From assembly GCF_035999195.1 (NCBI RefSeq), contig NZ_DASYGY010000009.1, positions 124,001 to 188,000 of the forward strand: a stretch of 64,000 bases of DNA, in the 5' to 3' direction. The position numbers and the translations under genes are program-made. Shown piece by piece: positions 1 to 7,963 of the stretch. Origin of the DNA: Pseudoxanthomonas sp. (GTDB lineage: Bacteria > Pseudomonadota > Gammaproteobacteria > Xanthomonadales > Xanthomonadaceae). Position 1 is the stretch's first letter; each line of letters opens with the position of its first letter. The notes below the pieces were generated by a model. That model was not told the DNA's origin, did no database searches, and was given only the letters and a program-made list of their open reading frames with translations.

Positions 1-252
1 ACGTTCTGCGGCTGGCTGGGCAGTGTCGTCGGTGATCTGGCCATCATCTTCGGTGCGCGGGTCGTGTACCTGGCCGGCGGCGTGACGGCGCATATTCCGG
101 AGTTCCTGCACGACGGCCGGTTCCTGCAGCGCTACCTCAACAAGGGCGTGATGACCGAGCAACTGGAACGGGTGCCGGTGTGGCGGGTGGAACATGGGCA
201 GTTGGGACTGCTGGGGGCGGTTGTTCATCGCAGAGAAACTGGTAGCCGCTAA
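1..252 (+). CDS. glk: Glucokinase, C-terminal fragment (5' end outside window)
   Basis: An open frame enters at base 1 and ends at a TAA at 250-252, giving the last 83 residues of a protein. It starts with TFCGWLGSVVGDLAIIFGAR and then has VYLAGGV and an FLERF-like FLQRYLNKG stretch. This is the C-terminal signature of bacterial glucokinase (PF02685), which phosphorylates glucose with ATP in the cytoplasm. The reading frame looks intact to the stop codon. The gene is probably a chromosomal resident at the edge of the island, because a Tn7-like tniQ gene ends only 153 bp downstream. The rest of the gene lies upstream of the window. Confidence 0.85.
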   Translation, partial: TFCGWLGSVVGDLAIIFGARVVYLAGGVTAHIPEFLHDGRFLQRYLNKGVMTEQLERVPVWRVEHGQLGLLGAVVHRRETGSR

Positions 253-405
253 GTAACTGTTTCTTGGTACGCCTCGGCGCACCAGAGCGACTGGGCTTGC
301 AATGACCATTGCAAGCAATGTGGGACTTCTCGGGACCAATGTAGACATTCTTACCGCTTTGGTGCCCATCGCAGAGATTTTTCGGGCTGTAGAGTGTCTG
401 CCTTT
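253..405. other. Junction between glk and the Tn7-like module; candidate transposon end
   Basis: This is a noncoding gap between the glk stop and the tniQ stop. It starts GTAAC followed by TGTTTCTTGG; a 5'-TGT terminus is usual for Tn7-like ends. It holds spaced copies of CAATG at 300, 316 and 337, the last two as CAATGTGGGA and CAATGTAGAC 21 bp apart. That resembles an array of TnsB-binding repeats. The partner end was not found in the window, so this is only a candidate. Confidence 0.35.
296..315. repeat. Perfect 8-4-8 inverted repeat after glk
   Basis: CTTGCAAT and ATTGCAAG flank the loop GACC. There is no T-tract on either side, so it is a poor intrinsic terminator. It could be a recombinase or TnsB site, since it lies within the candidate transposon end. 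Confidence 0.6.
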
Positions 406-1698
406 CTAACCAGTAGGCTGGTCTCCAAACCAGAGGAAGTCCAATCGGCTTCGCTGCCACCTTCTGCGAACGAAGACGACCGGCTTCCAGGCCACTCCCG
501 GTGGCGTATGGGGGGACTCGATTTTGGCCAAGGTGTGATAGGCCGCGGTCGCGTATCCTCGGAACAATACTCGTCCGTAGGCACGCATGTAGTCGTCGAG
601 GCGATCACAGTCCGCGTGTTGGGCCATCGTCAGGCAGATCTGCCGGAGAATGGCTTGGACGGGCCGAGAAAGGATGCGCCCGTCAAAATAGAGCCTGTCC
701 TTAACACTATATGCCCTCACCAGAATTACAGAGGGGCGGGGCTGCCACTCCTCATACTCGGATGTGCCATCGATCCCCAAGCAGATTCGCTCGCGCTCGG
801 AGAAGCTGCCGGCCGGAAACTTGGAAGCCACACAGCGCGACACCCGCTTCATGGGCAGTTCGAAGGAAAGGGGTAGCTCCAGGAAGAGATCCTTGGCTCT
901 ACCTGTGTCACTTGCTATCCGTAAGAGATTAGCCCGTTCAGCATTCTCGGTTCTCTTAGCTTGATGTTGAACGGTCGACCGTCTGGTCAGGACATCCGTT
1001 GCTGTCGGTGAGGGGTGGCGCCAGGGGAGCTTGGTCTTGAAAAGCCCCATCGCCGCATCCTCCCAGAGGGGCAAGTCCTGCTCCAATCCGAATACGTCTC
1101 GCTGGATACGGCTTTCGCGGGCCCACTTCAGATACCGCCCCACGTGCCTGGTTCTGGCATTTATCAGCTTCGCAGGTTCCTGGAGCAGTTGCCGGTCATC
1201 CACAAAATCCATTCCGCACACGCACACTAGAGGCGATACGTCGGGCCGAATGCTCTTCCAGAGGGGCGCAGCGCAGGTAGGGCAGCGTGATGTCAGTGGG
1301 ACATCATGCCAGGGACAGCGATTGACCCAAGGCATTTGAAACAGCAGCGAGTGATATCCGGTCTGAAGGCATTCGAGACATACAGTCAATGTTGTGCGCC
1401 AGTGGATATGCGCATTACCGAATGCCTGCCACTGTTCAACATTCCACGAAGGACGCAACGCCGATGCAGATGGCACCGCCTTTAGTAGCGAATCAATCAG
1501 TTTCCGTGATCGGCATAAGCGCTGGCTCCAGTCTTCGCTATAAGTCAGGCGCACGCCCATTGTGGCGAAGGCGTCCGATGGGACGAAGTAGTTGATCCGT
1601 AGGTTCTGGACGACAAATCCAAAAGAGGAGATGCCAGCGAGATCACAGACATCGCGGTGACCAATGGTAGGTAGGCTGCTGCAATCAGAGGTCTTCAC
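406..1698 (-). CDS. tniQ: TniQ/TnsD-type target-selection protein of a Tn7-like element
   Basis: This 430-residue protein has the TniQ (PF06527) zinc-finger layout: CLECLQTGYHSLLFQ, then NRCPWHD, then RCPTCAAPL and VCVCGMDF, at roughly residues 108-165. In Tn7-like transposons TniQ/TnsD recognises the attachment site and recruits the TnsC ATPase. The long C-terminal part (about residues 200-430) is TnsD-like in extent and may hold the sequence-specific DNA-binding region. Its start overlaps the end of tnsC by 14 bp, so it is the last gene of the tnsABC-tniQ operon. It lies right beside the 3' end of glk, suggesting glk as the target site (inference). Family assignment is firm; target specificity is not. 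Confidence 0.8.
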   Translation of the reverse strand: MKTSDCSSLPTIGHRDVCDLAGISSFGFVVQNLRINYFVPSDAFATMGVRLTYSEDWSQRLCRSRKLIDSLLKAVPSASALRPSWNVEQWQAFGNAHIHWRTTLTVCLECLQTGYHSLLFQMPWVNRCPWHDVPLTSRCPTCAAPLWKSIRPDVSPLVCVCGMDFVDDRQLLQEPAKLINARTRHVGRYLKWARESRIQRDVFGLEQDLPLWEDAAMGLFKTKLPWRHPSPTATDVLTRRSTVQHQAKRTENAERANLLRIASDTGRAKDLFLELPLSFELPMKRVSRCVASKFPAGSFSERERICLGIDGTSEYEEWQPRPSVILVRAYSVKDRLYFDGRILSRPVQAILRQICLTMAQHADCDRLDDYMRAYGRVLFRGYATAAYHTLAKIESPHTPPGVAWKPVVFVRRRWQRSRLDFLWFGDQPTG

Positions 1699-2641
1699 TG
1701 AAAACCACCTCGCCTGATTCGGCGTTGTACAGGGCCAGATCCGAGAAGCGAACGGCCGCGCCGATGTGCTCAGGAGTAAGTCCAGAAAAGCCAGGGGAGC
1801 AGATCACTCGAGTCGAAAGGAAGTATGCGATCAAGCTGGTTGCCTTCATGGGCCAATCATCAAACTGCGATCGACGAGCAGCCACTCTCTGGATGCAGCC
1901 CTCTTCCCATATCCGAGCGCTCTCATTACACATGCGGAACTCGCCCTCATAGATTCGCGGGGCGAGGTGCCTTGGTAAAGAAACACCGGCTCCCGCTGCA
2001 TGCTCTACTTCGTCCTCGAATCGCTGTAGAAATACATAGAGGTCGTCTGGGCCACGAATTCCGTGCATGCGGTGGTAGCGTGTCAGATAGCGACTTCGAA
2101 TCTGCGGCGGAACCATGAGTGTGTTGATGCCTTCTTTCTTTCCAGAGGTATGGCCGTCCTGAAAGAGGAATATTCCGAAAAATGAAACTCCGTTCTTGTA
2201 AAGAGCTTTGTCGATCGTGCAGATGTGGTTGAAAGCATCAGCCTCCAGTAGGTTGGCGTCGTCGAATATCGGCATGAAGCGACGTGCTCCTGTGGGCTGG
2301 AGCTGCATCTGGACATTGCTCACAATTCTTTCGAGCTTCTGATCACTACCCTGTCGAGCAACAGTTCTTACTCCGATCTGCGTTAGGAACCAGTCGAATA
2401 CGGCGCCCTCACCGCTTCCAACCGCTCGCAGATCGAGATGTTTGGCCACGTAAGCCACTCTCTGCCAGGCGTGGTAGACGCATATAAACTCTGCAAGCGT
2501 GCTCTTTCCAAAGCGGGTGAAAGAATGCAACCCCATCCCGTGGTATTCCGCCTCTATGGCTGATGCAACCTGCGTGAGCTGATCCTCCATTGCAGCCGTC
2601 GGGATGATGGGACGCCCCTCATGATCGAAGAAGGTGGTCAT
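1685..2641 (-). CDS. tnsC: TnsC/TniB-like AAA+ transposition regulator
   Basis: This 318-residue ATPase has a Walker A-like SFTRFGKSTLAEF at about residues 41-53 and a Walker B-like MPIFDDANLL at about residues 124-133. TnsC-type proteins form ATP-dependent filaments on target DNA and link TniQ to the TnsB transposase. The first glycine of the usual P-loop is replaced (SFTRFGKS), which is tolerated in TniB/TnsC families. The ATG at 2641 overlaps the tnsB stop (ATGA), showing translational coupling. It is shorter than E. coli TnsC (about 555 residues) and closer in size to TniB. Identification rests on order in the operon plus ATPase motifs. Confidence 0.75.
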   Translation of the reverse strand: MTTFFDHEGRPIIPTAAMEDQLTQVASAIEAEYHGMGLHSFTRFGKSTLAEFICVYHAWQRVAYVAKHLDLRAVGSGEGAVFDWFLTQIGVRTVARQGSDQKLERIVSNVQMQLQPTGARRFMPIFDDANLLEADAFNHICTIDKALYKNGVSFFGIFLFQDGHTSGKKEGINTLMVPPQIRSRYLTRYHRMHGIRGPDDLYVFLQRFEDEVEHAAGAGVSLPRHLAPRIYEGEFRMCNESARIWEEGCIQRVAARRSQFDDWPMKATSLIAYFLSTRVICSPGFSGLTPEHIGAAVRFSDLALYNAESGEVVFSEDL

Positions 2642-4536
2642 GGCGGACTTGCCTTCTTGCCAAGATTCACCCGTCCCGTGAGCGGGACGTACACGTCGAC
2701 CAGACGGGAGGCTGGTTTGGCGGAAGCAGTACTGGAAGCGGGTTCTGTGACCAGCTGGGTAGGAGAGGGAAATGAACCTGCGGCAGCCAGCTCCGTACGG
2801 TGTTTTGCCATCAGGGTGGCGGCCTCTCGACTTTCCGAGAACTTTTCACGTAAGTAGTGCTTCAGTGCATAGACGGCGCAGGCGGCGCCCTTGATCTCAA
2901 GCCTGCCCGCGCGCGACAGACGGTGGATCGTTTTTCGAAGTCCTAAACTATGCGGCGTGCGGCTCCATGGCCGCAGGGCTCGAAGGACAACAAACAACTC
3001 CCCCTTTTCGTCATACAGGTTGATAAACCTAGCATCGAGGATGTCGACCGTTGCAGAGTACTTCTTTCCCACTAGATCCCAACGGCCCCGCAAAGAGATG
3101 GAGCGGTATCGCGCATGTCGGAATCTCACGTAGGGTTGTCGCTTGCGCTTCTTAGATCCCGAGATCTTGACCGAGCATTGCAGAGTGGACAGCATGTTGG
3201 CACGCTCCGCATGGTCACGCGCGGCGAACACCCAGCCACCCGTTCCCACAAATGTTTGAAGCACCTGGATGGGGGAGCGATTCTGTAGCGCATCCAGTTC
3301 CGTAGCGTTTGCGCCGCTGATCGTGACATCCATCAGATCCTCAAGCGCAGTGGTATCGGCGGGGTAGACCTGAGGATCGGACGTGTTTGTGTTGGTGGCC
3401 GTATCGCTGTTCTCACCCGCGGGGCGATAGGCTCCGGGAATTTCCCTTATGACAGTCTCTTCGATTCTCTTGTTCCACGCTTCCAAGTGACCGCGCGTCT
3501 CCGGAACGTGAGCGCGACCGAAGTGGATGACTCCCAGCAGCTGGCTCGCCATACGTTGGCGATTGACGTCCAGCCGATGCGCCATTGCGTTGTCTGCGCT
3601 GGTTATTGATGGCATCGCCACGACGCCGATCGCCGGTGCCGTGCCAATGCCACTGCCAGGCACGTAAACCATCGTCGGCGCAACCAGGTCGCGTGGCGCC
3701 CATTGCCGAAGACTGTTAGCGCACGTCACATTGAAGTCAGTGCCGCTATAATTGAGGCCGAAGGACAGCGTCCAGCTCGAGCACAAGCGCAACAGCGCAA
3801 AGTAGCCGACGATCAGCCAGGACCGGAGGATCTGCTGCAGAAAGGGCTGGCCGTTGCCATCCTCACCTTCAATATAGAACGGGCAGTCCAAAGCATGTCC
3901 GTCGTACTGTGCCCAGTCGGTGAGCTGCAGGGCAAACACCTCGCCCAGTTGGCCCGCTGCATTTGCATCCTCGACCTCAAAGTCCTCATCGATGAACGGT
4001 TGTCCTTCGCGCTGCACATGCAAGAATGCGAGAATGCTGCGACGCGCGTAGGTCTTGTCGTTGGCGGGATAGCGATCTTTAGGCACGTTGTCCCGTATCC
4101 ACTTGCACAGGTTCTTGAAGAAGGATTCGAACCTCCTGCTGGGAGCATTGCGGCCTGGAAGCGGACCGGAGTAGTCGGTCAGCAGTTCCTGGAAGGCAGT
4201 AGCCTTCTTCAGAAAAGCCTTGAACGCACCAGGGGCGGCAAAGGCTGGGTACTCATCGGCTTCGGCGGTGTTGGTATGCCTGACGCGATGGGGAATGCAG
4301 GCGCGCCAGCCCCAAGGCTTGCGGTCTGGTGCGATCGTGCGGGCCTTCTCTATGGTCGCTGCCAGCGTCTTTACGTGGACGCCATACTGTTTGGCCGCCG
4401 ACGTCATGGACGATCCCGCCGCGACGGCGCGTACAGCTTTGCGCCGAGCGTCGAAGGCATTCTTTTGATCAGGCAGCAATTCGCTGGGCTCAAACTGATC
4501 CCACTGTCCAATCTCCAAGAGGTTCAGCTCATGCAT
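2638..4536 (-). CDS. tnsB: TnsB/TniA-like DDE transposase
   Basis: This 632-residue protein has an N-terminal HTH region (about residues 30-70) and an rve-type DDE core. The likely catalytic residues are D212 (AQYDGH), D315 (TSADNAMAH) and E352 (ETRGHLEAW); the 37-residue spacing between the last two fits TnsB. A Mu-type C-terminal segment follows, with YVRFRHARY and ARFINLYDEKGE resembling the beta-barrel of Mu transposases (about residues 470-550). TnsB binds the transposon ends and performs 3' strand cleavage and joining. The tail is Ser/Ala/Pro-rich and may be the TnsC-contacting region. Its start overlaps the end of the tnsA-like gene by 8 bp. Confidence 0.8.
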   Translation of the reverse strand: MHELNLLEIGQWDQFEPSELLPDQKNAFDARRKAVRAVAAGSSMTSAAKQYGVHVKTLAATIEKARTIAPDRKPWGWRACIPHRVRHTNTAEADEYPAFAAPGAFKAFLKKATAFQELLTDYSGPLPGRNAPSRRFESFFKNLCKWIRDNVPKDRYPANDKTYARRSILAFLHVQREGQPFIDEDFEVEDANAAGQLGEVFALQLTDWAQYDGHALDCPFYIEGEDGNGQPFLQQILRSWLIVGYFALLRLCSSWTLSFGLNYSGTDFNVTCANSLRQWAPRDLVAPTMVYVPGSGIGTAPAIGVVAMPSITSADNAMAHRLDVNRQRMASQLLGVIHFGRAHVPETRGHLEAWNKRIEETVIREIPGAYRPAGENSDTATNTNTSDPQVYPADTTALEDLMDVTISGANATELDALQNRSPIQVLQTFVGTGGWVFAARDHAERANMLSTLQCSVKISGSKKRKRQPYVRFRHARYRSISLRGRWDLVGKKYSATVDILDARFINLYDEKGELFVVLRALRPWSRTPHSLGLRKTIHRLSRAGRLEIKGAACAVYALKHYLREKFSESREAATLMAKHRTELAAAGSFPSPTQLVTEPASSTASAKPASRLVDVYVPLTGRVNLGKKASPP

Positions 4537-5314
4537 GGGCTGCCTCCGGCAAGGACACCCGTGTGGAGACCATGAGGCGCTGGTTCACATCGAGATGGAG
4601 AAGGCCGCGATGGATGAGCCAGCACGTCGCGCTGCGCACGTCACGCCAGTCAAACGGGCCGCACAGGGTTCTTTCAATGGCATGGAAGGAACTGAAGGGA
4701 TGGGTCCGCATATGCTCAAGGACGGCATCGGTGAATACGGTGAGACCTGCCAAGGCATCGGCCGCTTGTACGTAAGGCAGCAATTCCAAGCGCGTGGCAT
4801 TTGCGACCCTGGCCAAGATCAGCGACTGGGGCTTGCGGATGGCCAGTGTCAACCCGGCGGTTCGGGCCGCTTCCAGGAGCCTGCTGCATACACGTTCTTC
4901 GGCTCGTACAGCCTGAATGCTGGGCTTGGACTGGCGGCGAAAGATGGAAAAACTCTCGGCGCCGCTTCTCCGACTGACCCAGAAGCACAACTCGATCTGA
5001 CGATCCTCGACTGAAAGGAACCGTGGTCGCTCGACGTAGCTCACCACATCGGGATCGAACTCATACTCCAGCGCGAGTGCAAGTCGGCAGGGTTCTACGA
5101 CGGAAACGACCCGCATCTTGTGCTTGGGTGACAGGTAGTAATACACGTCGTTCTTGCGCTCTTCACGGGGGGTAAGAGCGCGAGAAGTTAGGGGTGGGTG
5201 CGGATCCTCTGCATAATACGCACGCGATTCGGGGTTCAGGGGGCTAGTCACGTGCTTCCCCACCTTCGGTAGATGCACGTGAGGAAGACTGAGCTCCGGT
5301 CGTGAATAGTCCAA
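4529..5314 (-). CDS. tnsA: TnsA-like protein, apparently lacking catalytic residues
   Basis: This 261-residue protein sits directly upstream of tnsB, the usual place for TnsA, the 5'-strand endonuclease that permits cut-and-paste transposition. The fold-level pattern is visible: VVSVVEP (E74), ALEYEFDPDVVSYVERPRF (about 81-99, the 'E-x-dp-V-x-qP' region), then a beta strand and an SGAESFSIF hairpin. The family normally has PDF and E-V-K at the last two sites. Here they read ELCFW (C110) and SIFRRQ (121-128), so the catalytic Asp and Lys seem absent. A C-terminal winged-helix-like part follows. The start at 5314 overlaps the upstream small gene by 71 bp. Homology is inferred from position and pattern only. 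Confidence 0.6.
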   Translation of the reverse strand: MDYSRPELSLPHVHLPKVGKHVTSPLNPESRAYYAEDPHPPLTSRALTPREERKNDVYYYLSPKHKMRVVSVVEPCRLALALEYEFDPDVVSYVERPRFLSVEDRQIELCFWVSRRSGAESFSIFRRQSKPSIQAVRAEERVCSRLLEAARTAGLTLAIRKPQSLILARVANATRLELLPYVQAADALAGLTVFTDAVLEHMRTHPFSSFHAIERTLCGPFDWRDVRSATCWLIHRGLLHLDVNQRLMVSTRVSLPEAAHA

Positions 5315-5618
5315 GGGTTGGGCGGACCTGTGTCGAGAGGACCGGAACGTCCATGACGGTATCGGGCAATGGCAGTCGCCACTCAGTCAGCACGTGCTCT
5401 GGCTCTTGGTAGACAAACAATCGAACCAGACGGTTTCGGGCCACGTCATAGACCGCGTAGCCTTCGTACTGACGTCGGCCAAGCTGGGGACGGGGCGAGG
5501 TATCGTCGTGGATCACTTCCACCCGGTGCACATACATTTCGGGCAAGTGATAGGGACGCGGCTCAAATCTGGAAAACACCAGATACCGGGGCTCGACCTT
5601 TGAACGGATAGGGCTCAT
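5244..5618 (-). CDS. Small protein of unknown function, first gene of the Tn7-like operon
   Basis: I do not recognise this 124-residue protein. The ATG at 5618 is chosen because GGAG lies 7 bases upstream; a GTG 30 bases earlier lacks a ribosome site. It begins MSPIRSKVEPRYLVFSRFEP and has a mixed alpha/beta look with many Arg, Tyr and Glu residues, no membrane segment and no metal motif. It overlaps the tnsA-like gene by 71 bp, so it is surely co-transcribed. Its place at the head of the tns operon suggests a role in transposition or its control, but nothing in the sequence defines that role. Confidence 0.55.
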   Translation of the reverse strand: MSPIRSKVEPRYLVFSRFEPRPYHLPEMYVHRVEVIHDDTSPRPQLGRRQYEGYAVYDVARNRLVRLFVYQEPEHVLTEWRLPLPDTVMDVPVLSTQVRPTLGLFTTGAQSSSRASTEGGEARD

Positions 5619-5730
5619 GGCGCTACTCCAAGCAGTTCTCTCCCGCACCCGAACTTCCAGATAGGAAGAGGTGTACCAAGTGGCGAAATGGGAGTAGGAT
5701 CAGCGCGTTCGTGCTGTTCGCTGCTCTAAA

Positions 5731-5754
5731 GACGCCCGGTCGCCACCGGGCGTC
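5731..5754. terminator. Strong hairpin between the HTH gene and the tns operon
   Basis: GACGCCCGGT and ACCGGGCGTC form a perfect 10-bp stem with loop CGCC. On the minus strand it is followed by TTTAG, so it may end the transcript of the HTH gene at 5864-6175 just before the tns operon promoter. Confidence 0.55.
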
Positions 5755-5863
5755 AACATTTCTGGCTTAGGCCGCTGGTCTGAAATACTCTTGAGGTGCC
5801 TGCGTGAGGTCGGCACTGTCACCTATCGCGGAAGCGGGAGTGCGGCATAGCTCCCGGATGCAC

Positions 5864-6175
5864 TTACTGGGTTGAGCTAAAAGTGAAAAGACGGTCGCCG
5901 CCAGAACGGCGATACTGGTGCGCCAGCCAATTGGCGACGTCTTGGGCCAAAGCGAACTTGCCGCGCCGGTTTTCCACGGCAAACACACGCACAGGCACGG
6001 TGCCACGCAATTGCGCCTGGCGAAAAGCGTCCAGCGAGCTGTATCCGAGAGCCCGCCAAAGCTCCTCCTGGCCGATCAAGGGCCCATAGGTACGGAGCAG
6101 ATCGCGCGTCAGCAGGTCTTCCAACGCCTCAGGTGTTGGTCCCAGTGGAGATGCAGCAGGCTCCGCCACACACAT
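5864..6175 (-). CDS. Small HTH/excisionase-like DNA-binding protein
   Basis: This 103-residue protein starts at an ATG preceded by AAGGAG. The central part reads LIGQEELWRALGYSSLDAFR (about residues 33-52), followed by GTVPVRVFAVENRRGKFAL and DVANWLA. This resembles the short winged-HTH layout of AlpA/PrtN/excisionase-type proteins, where a helix pair is followed by a basic wing. It is transcribed away from the 357-residue gene at 6281, with nested inverted repeats between them. It may therefore repress that promoter or act as a directionality factor. No exact family could be assigned. Confidence 0.5.
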   Translation of the reverse strand: MCVAEPAASPLGPTPEALEDLLTRDLLRTYGPLIGQEELWRALGYSSLDAFRQAQLRGTVPVRVFAVENRRGKFALAQDVANWLAHQYRRSGGDRLFTFSSTQ

Positions 6176-6193
6176 GCTCCTTCGGGTCTATGT

Positions 6194-6260
6194 CATGACA
6201 ACGCTAGCGCGTTGCTCCGTGGGAAGGTAGGAGTAAAGGGTTTACTCTAGCGGTGTCATA
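6194..6260. promoter_or_regulatory. Nested inverted repeats in a divergent promoter region
   Basis: Two dyads sit between the HTH gene and the 6281 gene. The outer pair is CATGACAACGCTAG (6194-6207) and CTAGCGGTGTCATA (6247-6260), which match at 12 of 14 positions when one is inverted. The inner one is a perfect GAGTAAA-GGG-TTTACTC (6231-6247). This is the expected layout of an operator for the HTH protein encoded next door. Confidence 0.5.
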
Positions 6261-6280
6261 AGCCACTGGGCGGCCTACTG

Positions 6281-7354
6281 ATGTCCGAGTACGAGTCCAA
6301 GCGCATTGCGCAAATCTACAGGCGGATTGATGCCGGAAATAGTGCCTACTTGATGGAGCAGGTAATCGGTGTACTACGGGTCAGTGCATGGTTTGAGTTT
6401 TTACGCGCCAATTTGCCTGGCGATGCACCGCTTACACCCTATGCGGTAGGAAGACTGCTTCAGCCCGAAACCTATGTGAAGGAGGGAGCGCATCACCAGA
6501 ACCTCTGGGCGAAGTATGCGCAGGGACAACATGTTCCAAGTGCTCTCACTCTCAGCAAGATTGAGGTTCATGTGCCCGGAAGCGCTGCAGTGCTGAATTC
6601 GCGGTTATGGTGGATGCTCGATTGCAAGCGGCCGAGGCATATGGATGTGGCGATGCTGGATTCGCTGCCTTATCCGATACGCGACTGCATGTTTGTCCTC
6701 GAACAAGGTCGAGTCGTCATCGCCCGATCTTGGGATGACTCGCTCGATCGCCTATGTGAGCGAGCCAGCGGCTTGGAAGCGTTGGTGGCGGCCGTCTGGG
6801 TGCTTAGGGAGGCTCTGCATGCCGGAGATGAGGATAATTACCTGAGCATCGGGGAGTATCTTCACTCCATCCTGCTGATGGTGCTGGCATCGAAAGAGCT
6901 GCACTGCATCCGCTACACGTTGATGGCCTTCTTCTTCGAGTTTGTTTTCCCGCTTTGCAGCGGCAGGGACCTGACGTTAAATCCTGACCCCCAGCAGTTA
7001 TTGGAGAGCGCCGAGGCATTTGATGAGGTCCGCTGGCTCTACGAGGACAGTGGAACCGTCGAGCCTGTCCACCATGGCGATTCCTCGTCTTGCTACGCGT
7101 TGTTTGAGGGAAGTTTGGGCTGGGATATGCGCCTTGGGCTCGGTCCCCACTATGGCGTCCGCGAAGGGGCCAGCAATCCGGAGGCTCACTTGTACGCTAG
7201 GCGCTGTCGAATCTATCGGACCTGCGCGCTGGCTGTATTGGGGCAGGGCCCTGCCGTGAGTGTGCCGCCTAGAGCGGTGCGCCTGAGAGTATGTGGCGGT
7301 GAAGCCAGCGCTGCGTTTCGATCGCGGCGTCTGCGCGATATGGCTGTTTCATAG
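6281..7354 (+). CDS. Protein of unknown function next to the Tn7-like module
   Basis: I do not recognise this 357-residue protein. It has no signal peptide. It contains YAVGRLLQPETYVKEG (about residues 54-69) and WAKYAQGQHVPSALTL (about 76-91), wording typical of bacterial proteins that start with an HTH-like helical domain. A helical segment with a hydrophobic run (LMAFFFEFVFPLC, about residues 222-234) follows. The C-terminal 60 residues are Arg-rich. The start ATG at 6281 has only a weak ribosome site. It diverges from the small HTH gene and lies at the inner edge of the tns genes, where Tn7-like elements carry cargo. A defence or regulatory role is possible but not shown. Confidence 0.55.
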   Translation: MSEYESKRIAQIYRRIDAGNSAYLMEQVIGVLRVSAWFEFLRANLPGDAPLTPYAVGRLLQPETYVKEGAHHQNLWAKYAQGQHVPSALTLSKIEVHVPGSAAVLNSRLWWMLDCKRPRHMDVAMLDSLPYPIRDCMFVLEQGRVVIARSWDDSLDRLCERASGLEALVAAVWVLREALHAGDEDNYLSIGEYLHSILLMVLASKELHCIRYTLMAFFFEFVFPLCSGRDLTLNPDPQQLLESAEAFDEVRWLYEDSGTVEPVHHGDSSSCYALFEGSLGWDMRLGLGPHYGVREGASNPEAHLYARRCRIYRTCALAVLGQGPAVSVPPRAVRLRVCGGEASAAFRSRRLRDMAVS

Positions 7355-7564
7355 GAGCGTCGTACCTGCGATACTGCACTAGGAGAGCTTGCTGAGCGCG
7401 AGCGTCGTGATTTCGCGCGGCAATATGGTCACGCAGTTCAGCCGGACCAGGAGTCCGCTTCTCGGTAGTGATGCGATCGATCCAAGCGGGCATCAAGCAC
7501 ACTCACAGCAGGGTGTTTACACTCCATTTCCCGCTGCTTTCTTTTCCAAAGGTCACCACACCGC

Positions 7565-7963
7565 ATGAGTAAGCCCACCCTGGACTCCATCGCCACGGCC
7601 AAAGCCAAGCTGGAAGAAGAACTTCGCAACCTGGAACGGCAGGAAGTCCAACTGCGCCAACAACAGGCGGCTGATGCTTTTGCCGAGGTTATGAATCTGG
7701 TGGGCCAGTACAACGCGCATTTCAGCGCCAAGCAAAAGGCAGAGATAGTGGCAGCGGTCGGGGCTAGCAACGCCGCTCGGGTCAAAAAGTCCACCGGCAA
7801 TCAGGGGGTGGCGCCCAAGTACTGGTTGCCACACACGCAGGAGACGTGGAGCGGCCGCGGGCGCCCGCCACGCTCCTTTACCGCCTGGGAGGGCACCGCG
7901 GCCTACAAGGAATGGAAGGCCAAGCATCCCAACGAGAAGTTCCCCAAGTATCCGGGCGCCTAG
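7565..7963 (+). CDS. H-NS-like nucleoid-associated protein
   Basis: This 132-residue protein begins with a charged coiled coil (about residues 5-45, TAKAKLEEELRNLERQEVQL), as in H-NS dimerisation domains. Its C-terminal DNA-binding domain carries the AT-hook-like loop SGRGRPPRSF (about 96-105) after PKYWLPHTQETW and ends KHPNEKFPKYP. This matches the H-NS/BpH3 type found in Xanthomonadaceae and Burkholderia. Such proteins silence AT-rich foreign DNA and are common on islands and plasmids. The coding end overlaps the convergent unknown gene at 7960 by 4 bp. The family call is firm; whether it silences this island is inference. Confidence 0.85.
   Translation: MSKPTLDSIATAKAKLEEELRNLERQEVQLRQQQAADAFAEVMNLVGQYNAHFSAKQKAEIVAAVGASNAARVKKSTGNQGVAPKYWLPHTQETWSGRGRPPRSFTAWEGTAAYKEWKAKHPNEKFPKYPGA

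Noticed and set aside
7269..7502. A 77-codon minus-strand frame between the 357-residue gene and the H-NS-like gene
   Set aside because: It overlaps the end of the upstream gene by 86 bp, has no clear ribosome site and no recognisable family. It is not excluded as a small gene but is too weak to list.
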